Shown: one piece after another, positions 23,041 to 38,132 of the stretch | How positions within the stretch are numbered: position 1 is the stretch's first letter | Layout of the letters: the number at the start of each line of letters is the position of its first letter | Source: Phascolomyces articulosus | Lineage: Eukaryota; Mucoromycota; Mucoromycetes; Mucorales; Lichtheimiaceae | Length of the DNA stretch: 64,000 nt | Direction of reading: 5' to 3' | Assembly (NCBI GenBank): GCA_025677815.1 | Contig: JAIXMP010000027.1 | Span: 558,001 to 622,000, forward strand | The notes under the pieces: model-generated | What the model saw: only the letters and a program-made list of their open reading frames with translations | The model's database searches: none | Told to the model about the DNA's origin: nothing | Translations under genes and position numbers: made by a program

Positions 23041-24264
23041 TTATTTAATAGTGCCCAACTTTTTGCTTGCAAACTTGAGTTTAAGACCAGTACGATCCAC
23101 TCCTGCATCTAACTCGTCAAGAATTTCATTCTGAGTTTCCAATTCATCGCCAATGGCAAATCCAAGTTGTTTTTGCTGTGCTAATAAGGCACTGAATTGT
23201 TCAACTTGTTGATCTTGATCATCCATTACTTGTTTTTGATACTCAAGTAATCCATCATTATCTAATCCTCGTGTTATTTCTGTTTCTTTAGCCCTTTGTT
23301 GAGCTGCTGCTGCTGCACCAAACGCTCTTCCAGGTCCAATTGTTGCACTTCGTTTCGCAGTTTGTCGAACAGGTTGTTGTTGTTGTTGTTGTTGTGGATG
23401 AGTTGGGAATCCAAAATTAAACTCGTCCTGTTGTTCTTGAGCTTGCGGCTTTTCGTTGATTACTCTGGTAGTTTGACTACGTCGAGGTGTTTGTTTTAAT
23501 AGCTCTTGTTCTTGTCGACCAGAATTAACTAATTTTAATAATGCATCCTTTTCATCTCGAAGTGAGGTAAGCATATCTTGTCGTCGTAAAAGTTCACCTT
23601 GTGCCATCATGATACCACCTCCATCGTGTCCTCCGTCAGATAATCCTTTCAAGGCTGCATCCAAATGAGAAATTTTTGTTGATAATGTAACAAGTAATTT
23701 TTTCGCTTGTACTGTGCAATTATGAGAAGCTGAAATCTCGTTTCGAGCATTATGGGTCCCTCGCTTGTTAATCAAAGAGCGGACTTGTCGGGCCGCATCT
23801 GTCATGGCATTATATTCATCTAACCATGTCTCCGAAGTATAAGTTGTTGTGCCACCTGTTCCTGTTCCTGCTCCTCCTCCATTTCCTGACTTGTGATTAC
23901 CGTGAGGAATAGCTAAAAAATCTTTCCAAATGTCGGTCTGTCTCCAACGATCATCTCGGTGACTAAGAATGGCCCGCAAATATTCTTCTAGTCCTCGTCG
24001 ACGGGTATCAATCTTGGCTGCATCGTTAAATGTGGGTGGGAAGAAACTTTTGGTTGGCAATTGCATTGGGACATGATGTTTTGGAAAAATGCTTTCAAAT
24101 TGATTATGAAGCTTCTCAAAGTCTGAATAACGTTTCCAAACAACCCAAGTGCGAACAGCTGCATGGACTTCAACACAGTAAACTGTATGCGGTTTTGGTT
24201 GGTGTCTTGTTTCGGTTGAAGGAACAAATACTGCTTGAATGACTTCAGCCATTTCGATTTCCAA
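23041..24264 (-). CDS. VAM7: Vam7-type PX-domain SNARE
   Basis: Single exon, 407 residues. The N-terminus (about 5-118) is a PX domain: VVWKRYSDFEKLHNQF is the phosphoinositide-binding core and RRGLEEYLRAIL the last helix. A Gly/Thr-rich and poly-Gln/Ala linker follows. The last ~65 residues (QQVEQFSALLAQQKQLG, DELETQNEILDELD) form a Qc-SNARE coiled coil with the central glutamine, and there is no transmembrane segment, as in Vam7. In yeast, Vam7 binds PI3P on the vacuole through PX and joins Vam3, Vti1 and Nyv1 for homotypic vacuole fusion, helped by the HOPS complex. The length is close to other fungal Vam7 proteins (about 316 in yeast; longer in filamentous fungi). Start could also be the second ATG at 24252. 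No intron is needed, unlike its neighbours. Confidence 0.85.
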   Translation of the reverse strand: MEIEMAEVIQAVFVPSTETRHQPKPHTVYCVEVHAAVRTWVVWKRYSDFEKLHNQFESIFPKHHVPMQLPTKSFFPPTFNDAAKIDTRRRGLEEYLRAILSHRDDRWRQTDIWKDFLAIPHGNHKSGNGGGAGTGTGGTTTYTSETWLDEYNAMTDAARQVRSLINKRGTHNARNEISASHNCTVQAKKLLVTLSTKISHLDAALKGLSDGGHDGGGIMMAQGELLRRQDMLTSLRDEKDALLKLVNSGRQEQELLKQTPRRSQTTRVINEKPQAQEQQDEFNFGFPTHPQQQQQQQPVRQTAKRSATIGPGRAFGAAAAAQQRAKETEITRGLDNDGLLEYQKQVMDDQDQQVEQFSALLAQQKQLGFAIGDELETQNEILDELDAGVDRTGLKLKFASKKLGTIK

Positions 24265-26657
24265 TACAATTCTTTATTACTATATAAAAGTGGAAGAAGG
24301 AGACAGAAAAAAAAAGGAAACAAGAAAAAAAGCAGGGGAAAGCTTTTTCTTGTGTATCAAAATGATGGTGTAAGAAGACCTTTAGATTAATAGCTCTTAT
24401 GATAGCCATCAGTACCCGATCGAGTTGTTATTTTTATTTTGCGGCACCTTTTTTTTAAAGTTTGGCACTTGATTCAGTTGTAATACAGTTACTTTGGTGT
24501 AATTATTACTTTCTTATTATATTGCAATACGTTATACAGCTACAGTTTCGCTCATCTTTGGTTTCATCCCATTGGAATGGAATTGTATTTGTATTTGTTT
24601 ATTATACAATATATAAACTTTGAATGATTCGTATTTGTAGCTTAGCCATTTATTATATTTTTTTCCACTTTTATCATCAGATTTTTTACACTCTATCTTA
24701 TTTATCATATTATTATTATTATTACTATTATTCGAAGAATCTTCCCATCTTATTGGCCACTATGATTCATAACCAAACAGTAGAAGTTCCAAGGGTCTAT
24801 TAATTATTTCTATTATTTTACGAATTGTACACTTATTCTCTCTAAACAAGACAAAATGCACGAAACAAACATTTATGCGAAGAAATATTTATTATTAAAC
24901 AAATATATACACTCGACGCCATGCTATATATAACGCTTTCCCTTAAATTTGATGCATCAAAGAGATCCAATGTACTCTATATACTTATGCCACTATCTTC
25001 TAAACTACATTTAATGAAGGTACTGGGAGATTATTTAAGATGTCGTACTTTGCCGTGTGACGCATGCATATGTTCAAAATCATATTATAATCCTTCGACC
25101 ATTAAAGAAAAATATAACACTAAAAGTTCTATTGATATTTTCAGTTTTAAGAATCGATAGCAACTTTCTATTCGTTTTTTTAGAGCCAAAAAGTTGTATA
25201 TTTGAATAGACTGAAATAAACACAAAAAAAGCCATTTTTTTATGTTACTGAAATTTATCCGAAGGAAAAATATGATAAACACAATTGTAGGTATTTACGA
25301 CTCATAATCATAACATCATAGCTTCTTCAAGCACAATAGAATGAAGTTTGATAAATGCAATGTTTACTACTAGCAATAAAAATACTGTTCCTGTCGTTGG
25401 TGATAGATAATAACCACGATGACAAACAGCAAAGTGGCCCTTTATTTAGATCCAGATTCAAATTGATGAATATATAACATCGAGACAGCTTTTCGATTTA
25501 TATATTTCATAAATATCGCCAACTTTATATATAAAGTCTTTATACCTTTGAGAAACCTTTGAATGTGTCAAACAAAGTCCATGAGCTGGAAAACCAACAG
25601 TTTCTTTTTAATCTCATCACTAAAAAGAAGCAGGAGCAAATTCATTAACACTCCTCAATATAACTATGAAATTGCCATCCGTATTAGAGCCCTCAACTCA
25701 TTCTATCGTTCACTTAATTTTTAGCTTGATAATCTGTATAACAATAACAGAAGAGAGTAAGAAATCGATATAAATAGGTATACAAGGGGGGAATCCGTAC
25801 CTTGATACCCATTCGTTCCATTGTTATTTGCAAGGAAAGAAGCTCGAGTTATATTAAAGCTTTTCTGTCTTTCCTATTACCCATCCTAGCCTTACCATTG
25901 ACAAATGCTGGTGATTGTAACCTATTTGATTTTGTTACTCGGGATCTTGTTGAATTAACTATTTTTAATTCAGAGTAGATACTTAATATGCTATTTCTTA
26001 ATACATAAAAAACACGACGAAACGAGCAAGTATCTTTGATTCCTTCAGTAAAAGAAACGAATATACTACGTTATAGCTTTATTTTTTCGTTTTGGATATA
26101 TATGTGATGGGCATACTTAACGAACTCCGTAGCAAAAGCGGTTTCCAATCCACATATCAGCCTCAGAAACTAATGGTAGCATACAAAATCCAAAATTGAC
26201 AAGCACCTTAAACTTTTTTATAGAAGCCAGCGATGTTTAGATTATTCTACATACCATCAAGTTTGATAACGTCATATGAATAAAAGTGATAGCTTGATCC
26301 ACCAATGCTCCTTACTCTATGTATTCCATAGCTCTTTTTTCTTCAGTATATATGCAGTAGTATATCACATATTACCCAGTCATACTTCCCTCCCTCTCCC
26401 TCTCAACCCTCCCTCCCTCTCTCTCTCTCTAAAAAAGTACTTGTGTCATATAATCAACAATTCATATTATAAAAAAAAGAATGATAGAAAGACGAAAAAA
26501 TTATTATTGATAAGAAATCATTGATTTTTGGTCGTAGCAAGGAAAAAGAGTAGAGCACTAATGATTTATTTCAAATTGATACTATGGAAGTAGCTCATCA
26601 ACTTGTATAAAAGATTGTGCGTGTTTATAAGCTTTGTTTGACATTTGTGTTTTTCGC
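24265..26657. other. Long AT-rich intergenic region
   Basis: Between the divergent start of the Vam7 gene and the 3' end of histone H3. It includes a pyrimidine (CCCT/CT) tract at 26385-26430 and many A/T runs. No exon pair, RNA gene or repeat could be supported; it may hold a gene too short or too decayed to see. Confidence 0.4.
26385..26430. repeat. CCCT/CT pyrimidine tract
   Basis: An almost pure C/T run (CCCTCCCT units then CTCTCT) of about 46 bases. Such tracts can form unusual DNA structure; here it lies 230 bp past the histone H3 stop codon. Confidence 0.6.
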
Positions 26658-29445
<2,788 letters not shown>

Positions 29446-31524
29446 TTATGCTCGACAATCGACAACTTTGATACTCTGTGCAAGTTCGGGAGTTGCCTGC
29501 GAAGCTATATTGTTATTATTTTTATCTCGCAATACCGACCAAATACTGAATTCTATAGCTTTTCCCGAATGATATACAACACCATCTTGACGTACAAATA
29601 AAAGGGGTAACTCCAATTGTTTTATGTTACCAGAAGGTGGTATTAATGATGCCGCTGAAGAAGTAGTGTCTTCGCCTTTTAATAAATCCATTGCTACAGG
29701 CAGATCAACAGAAACATGAGTACTGTGACGTGCAGATCCTGGCTGTTCTGGCTGAGAACTGACATGACGAGCAGAGAGTGGGCCATGTGGACCCAAATAA
29801 CATTCTAGCATTCTTGGATCAGGAGCGGCTTGAACCAAATGTTCGCCAAATATATCAACAGAATGACTGGTAGGTTTATAAAGCACTGAAGAGACAACAG
29901 GGAAAGGCGTAATACTACGTCGAGGAAATTGCGGAATTCTGGAGGTTGAAGGGGAAGTGGGAGTATCGGCTACTACATGATGTTGTTGTTGCTGCTGGGA
30001 TATTGTTGATGCTCGTTCAGGTTCGAAAAAGCTGTATTCAAATTGGGCAATACCCACAATAGTCCAACAAAGATAATCATCAACTTCTTCATAAGCAAGT
30101 TCCAAACTAGGTTTGTTGGGACGTACTATACGAGATTCTGCGAAATCAATCCACGAGCTACTAGTATGACCACCCGTTTCAGTACCATCAGGACACATGC
30201 CATCCATAGTGGCACCTGCTGCACTAAGATACATCGGCTTGCTTCGGCCATTTGTTGAAGCTAACTGAAGCGCCACTTTTTGCATTTGACTGACTGGACC
30301 AAAAGCACAAGGAGCGATTCTACCTTTGTCGACTTTACGAATAATCAAGAGTGGTGATGTGATACCAGTGTTATGATCACGGAGCATTAATTCTGTACCA
30401 TAAGTCACAGGCATGGCTGGGGATTGAGTGGTGGCTGCTGTTGATGCTGCTGCTGCTTGTGAAGCTGCTAATGCTGCGGATGCACTACCAGGGATGGTAG
30501 TACATGTTGCTGATGTCGATGTTCCTACCATAGAATGCTGCGAGTGATGTTGCGCACCTTGCATAGGAGGTCGAACCAATACAATATCAAAAGGAGACCA
30601 AGATGCATTTTTAGCACACAATCGATTGTCTGATGAAGTCAAGTATTTTGTTCGGACGGTTTGTGAATTGATTCGATTAAATAACGATATAGGGGCGTTA
30701 GCTAAAATGCATGATGATACGTTGCGTGCTTTGGCCGTCTTTTTGGAAGGTTTGGATATTATCGAAATAGGATGGGATAAAAAGGTAGCATAAGGTTGTT
30801 CTTGCTGTGCCAGGTTGAGACTGACTCTTAGACAAAATTGTTTTGCTTTGGCAGTCCCTGTAACATGTAAAAACTTGAAACTACCTGAAAGTGTTTCGTC
30901 CAACATGACTCGTTGTTCCAAGGGCCGTTCACCATTTTCACATACAATTGCCATGGAAACATCATGTGCATGTCGATCCACAAACCCATGTGAGCGTAAT
31001 GTTACAACAGGTGGTGGACAGAGAAATCGCTTTTCGGATCCGTAGGATTTTTGGGCTACAGCTGCATGTAAACATTTTATTGTTGTCATGGGCTGACACA
31101 TTGTAAATGTACTATCTTGTCGACGTTGCTTTGTTACCCTTCCTTCATTACTGATTCCATTGTTTCTGTCGTCGTCATTGTTATTATTGCCAATATTATT
31201 ATTATTATTGTTATTATCGGTGTCGTCATTCCAACGTCGTTTTGAAGTCATGAGTGGAGCTGTGAAAGTTGAAGAAGCGGAGGAAGAACTGGAAGAAGAA
31301 GAAGAACCAGAAGGAGCCGTTGCTGCTGCTGTTGTAAGTGCAGTTATACTTATATCAGTTCTTTTACTAGAGGTAGTTGTCGTAGAAGAATCTCCATTGG
31401 AATCAAGTAATGCTTCAATGGACATGGATTGCTGTGTTTGTGTTGGTGAAGAGTTGACAAGTTGGACTCGTTTACTTGAGCCAAATACTTGTTGTGATAC
31501 GATTTGTGAATGTTGTTGACTCAT
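29446..31524 (-). CDS. CSL-family transcription factor (CBF1/Su(H)/LAG-1 type)
   Basis: Single exon, 692 residues. After a low-complexity Ser/Thr/Asn-rich N-terminus (1-145) comes the DNA-binding Rel-homology part: AAVAQKSYGSEKRFLCPPP (about 154-172), SKKTAKARNVSSC, TVRTKYLTSSDN, and NASWSPFDIVLV, the classical CSL signature. A beta-trefoil part (about 330-520, with GRIAPCAFGPVSQMQKVALQ) and a C-terminal Rel-like part (about 560-640) follow. In animals CSL is the Notch effector; fungi have no Notch, and S. pombe Cbf11/Cbf12 act in adhesion, lipid genes and cell cycle. Fungal CSL proteins are longer with insertions; here a Ser/Ala/Thr-rich insertion lies in the trefoil (about 340-370). Upstream, a CACGTG box is at 31637-31642. 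No intron is present. Which of the two fungal CSL classes it belongs to I cannot tell. Confidence 0.9.
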   Translation of the reverse strand: MSQQHSQIVSQQVFGSSKRVQLVNSSPTQTQQSMSIEALLDSNGDSSTTTTSSKRTDISITALTTAAATAPSGSSSSSSSSSASSTFTAPLMTSKRRWNDDTDNNNNNNNIGNNNNDDDRNNGISNEGRVTKQRRQDSTFTMCQPMTTIKCLHAAVAQKSYGSEKRFLCPPPVVTLRSHGFVDRHAHDVSMAIVCENGERPLEQRVMLDETLSGSFKFLHVTGTAKAKQFCLRVSLNLAQQEQPYATFLSHPISIISKPSKKTAKARNVSSCILANAPISLFNRINSQTVRTKYLTSSDNRLCAKNASWSPFDIVLVRPPMQGAQHHSQHSMVGTSTSATCTTIPGSASAALAASQAAAASTAATTQSPAMPVTYGTELMLRDHNTGITSPLLIIRKVDKGRIAPCAFGPVSQMQKVALQLASTNGRSKPMYLSAAGATMDGMCPDGTETGGHTSSSWIDFAESRIVRPNKPSLELAYEEVDDYLCWTIVGIAQFEYSFFEPERASTISQQQQQHHVVADTPTSPSTSRIPQFPRRSITPFPVVSSVLYKPTSHSVDIFGEHLVQAAPDPRMLECYLGPHGPLSARHVSSQPEQPGSARHSTHVSVDLPVAMDLLKGEDTTSSAASLIPPSGNIKQLELPLLFVRQDGVVYHSGKAIEFSIWSVLRDKNNNNIASQATPELAQSIKVVDCRA

Positions 31525-34500
31525 GAAACAAATTATTGTAAAAAAGGTACAAAGAAGGGTTGAACAAATGAAAAGAAAGAGAGAAAGAGAAGAAGTAATG
31601 AAAAATTATGCTTTAAAAACTGTTTTCAATATAGATCACGTGTGGAATTACTATTGAATTATAGTGATTTATTTTTTTAACAATAAAAGAAGAGAAGAAG
31701 AGAAGAAGAAGAAGAAGGATAGAATGAGAATCAGGATGATTTCATGAATTAGGTTAAAAAGATTAGCGGGATATAATATAATATGGGGGGAGAAAGGGTG
31801 ATGATTGATATTATTGATGGTGATGATGACGATGATGATGTGTGAATAATAGATGTTGAAAGAGGATCTCTCCACACATATCAGACATAGAAAGACATCA
31901 TCACAAGAATATGAAAAAGGAATTATACAAGAAAAGCCAACTGATAGGCGGTGTTTCGTTTCCAAGGAAATGAAAATGCAAGACAAGTCCTTTTTGTTTA
32001 ACCTGTTTAATCAAATCATCAATTGTATTTCTTGCGGAGTCTGTGACTCATTGGCTTTGGAGCAACCTCATTGCTTGCTGTCAACCAAAACCAGCTTCAA
32101 AAGAGAAATGTGAGCATCTTTCCCAAATATACCTTTTTGGACCCAACCAAAAAAAAAAAAAAAAAAACAGTGTGATCCTTCCTTCTGTATCATCAATCTA
32201 CGTACCATTTTATCATCTATTCTTATTATTATATATATTTTTCTTAACATATATATATATATATGTGTGTGTATGTATGTTTATATATAACTAGTAATTA
32301 TTATTATTGTTACCCGATCTATGTGGTTCATTTTCATAACCCAAAAACAAATAAAGAGTATGACAATATAGGTCACGAGTATTTTTAAACTCTCCCACGC
32401 AAAAACATGCATATATAATAACAATAATAATATCATAAATTGCTTTGTGATATTATCCCTCTTTTCTGTCCATATCATTCTTTTATTAAAATACTATTAC
32501 TACACAATATCAAAAGCCGTGCTTTTAACACTCCATTTATATATTATTTTTATTGAATCTACAATTTATGATAATAATAAGAACAAGAGGAAGTTTAGAG
32601 GCACTGTACTTTATGGATGAATGCAAATTTCCTTTTGTAGTGTAGATAATCTCTTAGTGCATTGATCTCGGGGGGGCCAAAAAAAGAAAATGGTTTCGCT
32701 TTGGCTGGGCAAGTTAGAATGCCTGACGATGATGTGACCACAGATTGAATAAATATGATCACTCACCCGCGGCACTATACTCTATACCCAACCGATCAAA
32801 AAAAAAAACCATGATTACTATTATTATTTATTACTCGCCTCATTAACATCTTCTTTCTATAATCAATTATTATAATAAAATAGAATGATAACCTTTTCGC
32901 ACGCCTTATATTTTCACACGCGTTTGCTTTTTTTTTTCTTCTTGAAAAATATAATGATATATTCAAATGTAAACATGTGATACATAGTACAAACATATAG
33001 TATAATATGTACTTCCTGTTTCCATTATTATTATTACATTGCATTCTTAATTGACATAAGGAAGTATGTAGTTAATATTGATTCTAATGATGATGGGAAA
33101 ACTAAAGAACCATAAACAACCTTATTGTAAAGAAAAACTGGTTGAGGTTCTCCGTTCGTTCTTTTCTAGCTTATGATGCTTTTTTGACAGCATCATTTTT
33201 TAACCTTTGCAATAAATATAAACCATAACTGTGATAATAACGGGTTTTTTTTCTTCTTGCGTCACACATTTAACATTCATCATCACTTAAAAATAATAAC
33301 ATCATTCAGAGTAATAAGGACTTAAATCAGAAAAAAAAACATTTATCTTTTCTGATTTATTTTTATTCTTTCATTATGAACATATGTTGAGAATATATCA
33401 TCATATCGATAATTACTGAGATGGAAACTTTCATAAACCATTTCATAAGTAGAGGGTTGCTCAACATGTCATTTTGTTATCATGTTTACTAGGTCCGTGC
33501 TTATTATTACTCACTCATTGTCATTAGATTTCATCTAAATAAAATATAAAAATATGGTATTTTGGATTTTTTTGTATATAACTTTATTTAGGCTATGATA
33601 TACCATAAAAGGATATTCCTTTTGTTTATCAAGTATCACTAGGAACAACCATTTACCCAGTACCTCGGATGATTTGTTTTATTGAGCTTATATATTATAA
33701 ACTACACCTGTCAGCAAAAAGAAAAAAAATTGAGATCCATCTTCATCATGATACCATATATTAACGAGTATTGCGGTATGATAGCAAAAAACAAGAAATT
33801 TGATTAGTGTACCTGAAAATATTTGTTGAGTAATAATACTACTTCGCTCCTCACACCATCATGTTTAGATTGTATTCTATTGCTGTAATTATTGTTTCAT
33901 GTGCATTTACTTTGTTTGTCAATACCAAGAAACAGAGATAGAAAGTATGACAAGGATAACCAATGCTGTTAATTATTTAATGAAAAACGTGTTTACATAT
34001 TCGCTTCATGGAAACAGGACATGTATTATAAAGGTATATGTCATTGGCTTTTCTTTTGAATGCCACAACTGCTATTTTTTCTAAGAATTTTTAATCGTTT
34101 TTGAATTATTAATCTTCGTCATTTTATAATAATATAATATCATCATGATCACCATCGAGTATTAGTGGGGCTGAGGTTCCTTTGCTGTGATAGAACAAAA
34201 AAAAGACAAATCGTATGATACGAGTGTGCAACCTATCATTTTTTCCCAGGAAATTTACACACGCGTTCGAAAATAGTATAATTCATGGCTTTTTATTTCT
34301 CTTCTTCATCCTCATCTCGATTAGGTATTTTATCAATACCTTCCTTAAAATCAGATAAATATCACATCGTAGTAACACTAGAATAAATAATTTCATTCAA
34401 TCTGACAAATGGTTTATCATGACGTGTCTGTACTTATCCATTATATATATATATGTTGTGTGTGGAACTTGTTTCTTAATTATGAGTAAGGTTCTATTTA

Positions 34501-35809
34501 CTTGATACAGTAGTCAATTTATATGAGGTAGGGACTGCTACAATTTAATCACTGATCATCATGTGATACAGTTACTAGCACTACTTTATATGTCTAAGTG
34601 TTATAATACTTCTTATCTATCAACATTTACGTACCTGACAAAATTTCAAATGATTATATTATGTTCTTAGATTCGTATGTAAATAATCTTTTTTTTTTTC
34701 ATCATCAATTAGCTCTATTATAAAATGTAATTTAAATAACAATACAGAATTCCCACCCTACTAACCAGTGTCATCATCACAAACAAAATGGATTGGAAAA
34801 TTCTATAACTTTTATGTAATATATTATTATTAATGAGTTGTCGGAAAATATACTCTAATTATCGCCTCATGATGTTCATTCTCTATTATGTTTAACTTGC
34901 AGTAATAACAATCAAAATAATAAGGTAATGATTTCGCAAACATAAAGCGTTACTATATATCAGGCATTCTATCCATATATATATGGTTGAAACGAAAAAA
35001 AAAGAGAGGTTTTCTTGTAATACAAGATCGGGATAGGAGACAACTTAAACTTTATCATAGTTTTGTATATGGAAGCAAAATCCAAGAATTTGGATGAAAT
35101 CGGTATGAACAAGAGCAGTGTTATACTTTTGTAATAGACATTAATCTGTTGTATCAAAACATCATAAAGATATTTAGTTGGTTCTCGAATTTAAAATGAT
35201 TTTACAAACCAACCTTTTCAATTAAATCATATTATACGTACAACTTGTAACATATTGATAAATATATTAATCCCACCCAACAAAACCCACTTTTTTCTGA
35301 TCTGGTATATGTTGCTTTTATATAGGAATAGTTTTTTTTTTCAATTTGTTTGTTTCAACTCATAACTATAATGACAAAAAATCTAGATGTGTACAGTTGC
35401 TATTTTTATATTTGATTCAGTGATAATATACGGGTACGTTTAATGGTGAAAAAAAAGATATTAATGTCTTTATGATGTGAATAAAGTGTACAATAAACTA
35501 TGGTCAATATAATATAATGCGTACAACATTGATTATAGAAATAGATTGAAAACTTTCTTTTCCTTTGCAAACTTTTGATTCTTGCAGAACATATGAAATG
35601 TCTTTCTAATTTAGAATAAACCTTGTATTTCTGCCATTTCTTACTGCTTATACTCTCTTGCAAGCAGGAGATGATTGAGAACAAGACGATTTTCAAATTT
35701 TATATATCATATTCTTTTTCTTTACAATTACACATAATGTTTAGTTTACATAATTATTACTTGAGCATTAGTGCCATGGAATGAGAAACTATATTACTTA
35801 CCAATAATA
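31525..35809. other. Long AT-rich intergenic region
   Basis: From the CSL promoter to the small N-rich gene. It contains a CACGTG box (31637-31642), a poly-A/T tract (32149-32167) and TA/GT runs at 32244-32283. ORFs here are short and without family features. No RNA gene or mobile element was recognised. Confidence 0.4.
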
Positions 35810-36262
35810 TTACGTTAAAGATGAAGCACAGGTCAAATTATAGCGGAGTAAAGTGGGATCACAACCTTCCACTTCAATCACTGCATATGAAAAACCTAGG
35901 TGTCACAAAAGCTGTCCATGCTTATTTTTTTTATAATGATAATTTAAATAATGGATAAAGTGAGAATATAAAGGAAAAAGAAATCTATGAAAGTTTAAGC
36001 TAATAAGAAAAAGGTATGATTTATATGTAGCGTGTGCATGAATGATTACCATCAGCCCAAGTACTATCTCTTGTTCGTCTTCTACGATATTGTTCAACTA
36101 TAGCCATATATTCATTAACACTGTCATTTTCCATGATATCGTGCCATATCAGAAGCTGACGTTCATCTAATGTATTACGATAATTGTTGTATGCAATAGA
36201 TAAAGCTTGTCGTGCAATAACTTCCCTTTCTGGGATTGCTGCATAGCCCGAGAATCGTCATC

Positions 36263-36319
<57 letters not shown>

Positions 36320-36400
36320 TTCTTGACCTTCTTCGTTAGAACTAAGAATACGAGCAGGGGATGTTGCTGATGCTGTTGTTCTAAGTGATCATGTATCTTG
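35810..36400 (-). pseudogene. Small unknown gene or remnant, with poly-Asn tract
   Basis: On the minus strand one block reads RQALSIAYNNYRNTLDE, LLIWHDIMENDSVNEY and VEQYRRRRTRDSTWAD, then a donor at 36050/36049 and, after an intron, an exon 35895-35810 continuing in frame with SYAVIEVEGCDPTLLRYNL and TCASSLT, TAA at 35812-35810. Both splice sites are clean and the join keeps frame, so this is real coding sequence. Upstream the frame is stopped at TGA near 36258; a different frame reads through an (AAT)n run as poly-Asn (SSNEEGQEN..). A frame shift near 36240 separates the two, so the gene is either broken or its start is unclear. Family unknown. Confidence 0.45.
36252..36320. repeat. (TTA)n/(AAT)n microsatellite
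   Basis: About 20 trinucleotide copies, next to the N-rich coding block, where the minus strand would encode asparagines. Length variation here could shift nothing but the number of residues. Confidence 0.8.
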
Positions 36401-36420
36401 ATGGGTAGTAGGAAGGCATG

Positions 36421-38013
36421 GTCAAAATATTGATGGTCCTGGATTTTTTTGATGGCTTAAGTATACTATTCAATTCACTCGATTTTATATAGAGTGATGC
36501 TTTCTTATTATGTGAAAAGGAAAAATAATAAGTAAATAATAGTACTTATTAATATAGTAGTAATATAAGCATGATGACTTATTCTCCATTTTGTACCTGC
36601 ATTAAACAACAGATTTCAAACAGGGTGTTTTTTTTCTATCTAGGTAGTAAAAAATTACATAGGGGAAAATAATAATAATAGGGTATGATAGATCAATCTA
36701 TATTTTATTTTTTATAATCGACCCGTTACTTCCCTTTCCACAATATGAGACAGGCACCTTCTCTGGTGTAATAATAAATACTTCTATTATATCCCGTTTC
36801 GTTCTTCTCTCATCCTATTCGTACTCCTCTTCTCACCAAATATTGTAAATCCTATCCTTTTCTTCTTCTTTTTACGTATTCATATAAGTGCAACTGATAT
36901 GTGATACAGGATCTGTACCATACCCACAAGGTGTAGTACAACCTAGTATAACATGTAGTAATCTGTGTGATATATTTTTCTATTTTTTTTATTATCTTCC
37001 AATCCCTTTTTTTTTTATCAATCATCATTTACTATTTTCTACCATCATCACCCAACAAACAAAAAATCTTTCTTCATTCATGATTCTCTGGTCCTGGTCC
37101 TTCTGGTCAAGCTCTCATGGTCATCCTGGTCTTGGTTCTGATTCTACTGCAGTTACATATACTTTGGTCACCGCTTTAGTTCTCCCCGCATTGTTGACCG
37201 TGTCCTTCATCCATCCATCCATCCATCCATGCTGCGACGGCTATATCATTCATCCTCTCTGATCATGCATATTGATTTTTGTCGTGCCATCGTGTCATCT
37301 CGTATCTGTTTTTTATCCATGAGGCGGTATGTGTTTTTCTTTTTCTTTTTTTGATATGACATGGCACTTTTTTCGTGTCGTGCTTTTTGTCCCGCGTCAT
37401 TCATCTTTTGGTAATACTTTACTATTTCACGTTGTATATCCCCGTTGATCACCCATTCTGAGACTATGTTGTACTACTTCGTGTCAAGCCATCCTTCTTT
37501 ATCATCCTTTGTCATGTCACATCATCTATCCTTGATCTTTGATGTTGGGGCTTTCTTTGTTGTGCTACACTATATATATATCCGTTGGTCATGTCATTCA
37601 CGCTATGTTGAACCTTTATCATGTCATCTCATCCATCCTTGATGTTTCTGTCTATGGCATTTCTTTTCTGTCGCGCTATGTTATCCTCTTTTGTTCATCC
37701 ATGATGTTGTACCAACCCATCCTTACTTGACAATCCAAGCTGCGGTATCTTTTTTCGTGCTCTGACAAACGCATATGTCTATCATTCATGCTATGCGGCA
37801 AACCTTTACAATGTTTGTCCTGTATTGACGGATCAAAGGTCTATCCATGCTGTGATGCTGCGTCGTGTTATGCCATCCTTCCCTTTGATTGTCCTTTTGT
37901 GGTAATCCTTTGGTCTGTCATGTTAATTGACAGATTATTTATCCATTTGACGTTCCATACGTTCGCGTTTTCCAAATGATGCTCAAGTCATTGTCAAGTT
38001 TTATCTCCTTTAG
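36421..38013. other. Low-complexity pyrimidine/CATCC-rich region
   Basis: From 37080 to 37970 the plus strand has an unusual composition for this window, rich in CATCC, TGTCAT and TTTCGTG words, including four CATC repeats at 37208-37228. Open frames exist but look accidental. A hydrophobic Ala/Leu/Val stretch (TAVTYTLVTALVLPALLTVS, 37140-37205) resembles a GPI-anchor tail, with a Cys-rich piece near 36890-36960, but no start codon or joined gene could be supported. Confidence 0.35.
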
Positions 38014-38132
38014 CCTGTGCCTGTGTGTGCCATGGTTCCTGCCTACGCAAGCCGTTTCCGTGTGGATGAGTCACCTCAAGCTATCTGGAATGGTCAGCAA
38101 GTTTTACACGAATGGAGAACCTCTTGTAAAAG
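38014..38132 (+). pseudogene. Orphan exon, unknown multicopy family
   Basis: Between a strong acceptor (TTATCTCCTTTAG, ends 38013) and a donor (GTAACT, 38133) lies a 40-codon frame with VPAYASRFRVDESPQAIWNG and VLHEWRTSCKR. Codon use is coding-like. No partner exon is seen on either side. It may be a leftover of a mobile or multicopy gene. Confidence 0.35.

Noticed and set aside
31160..31519. 119-codon plus-strand ORF with poly-Glu
   Set aside because: It is the shadow of the Ser/Asn-rich N-terminal codons of the CSL gene on the other strand.
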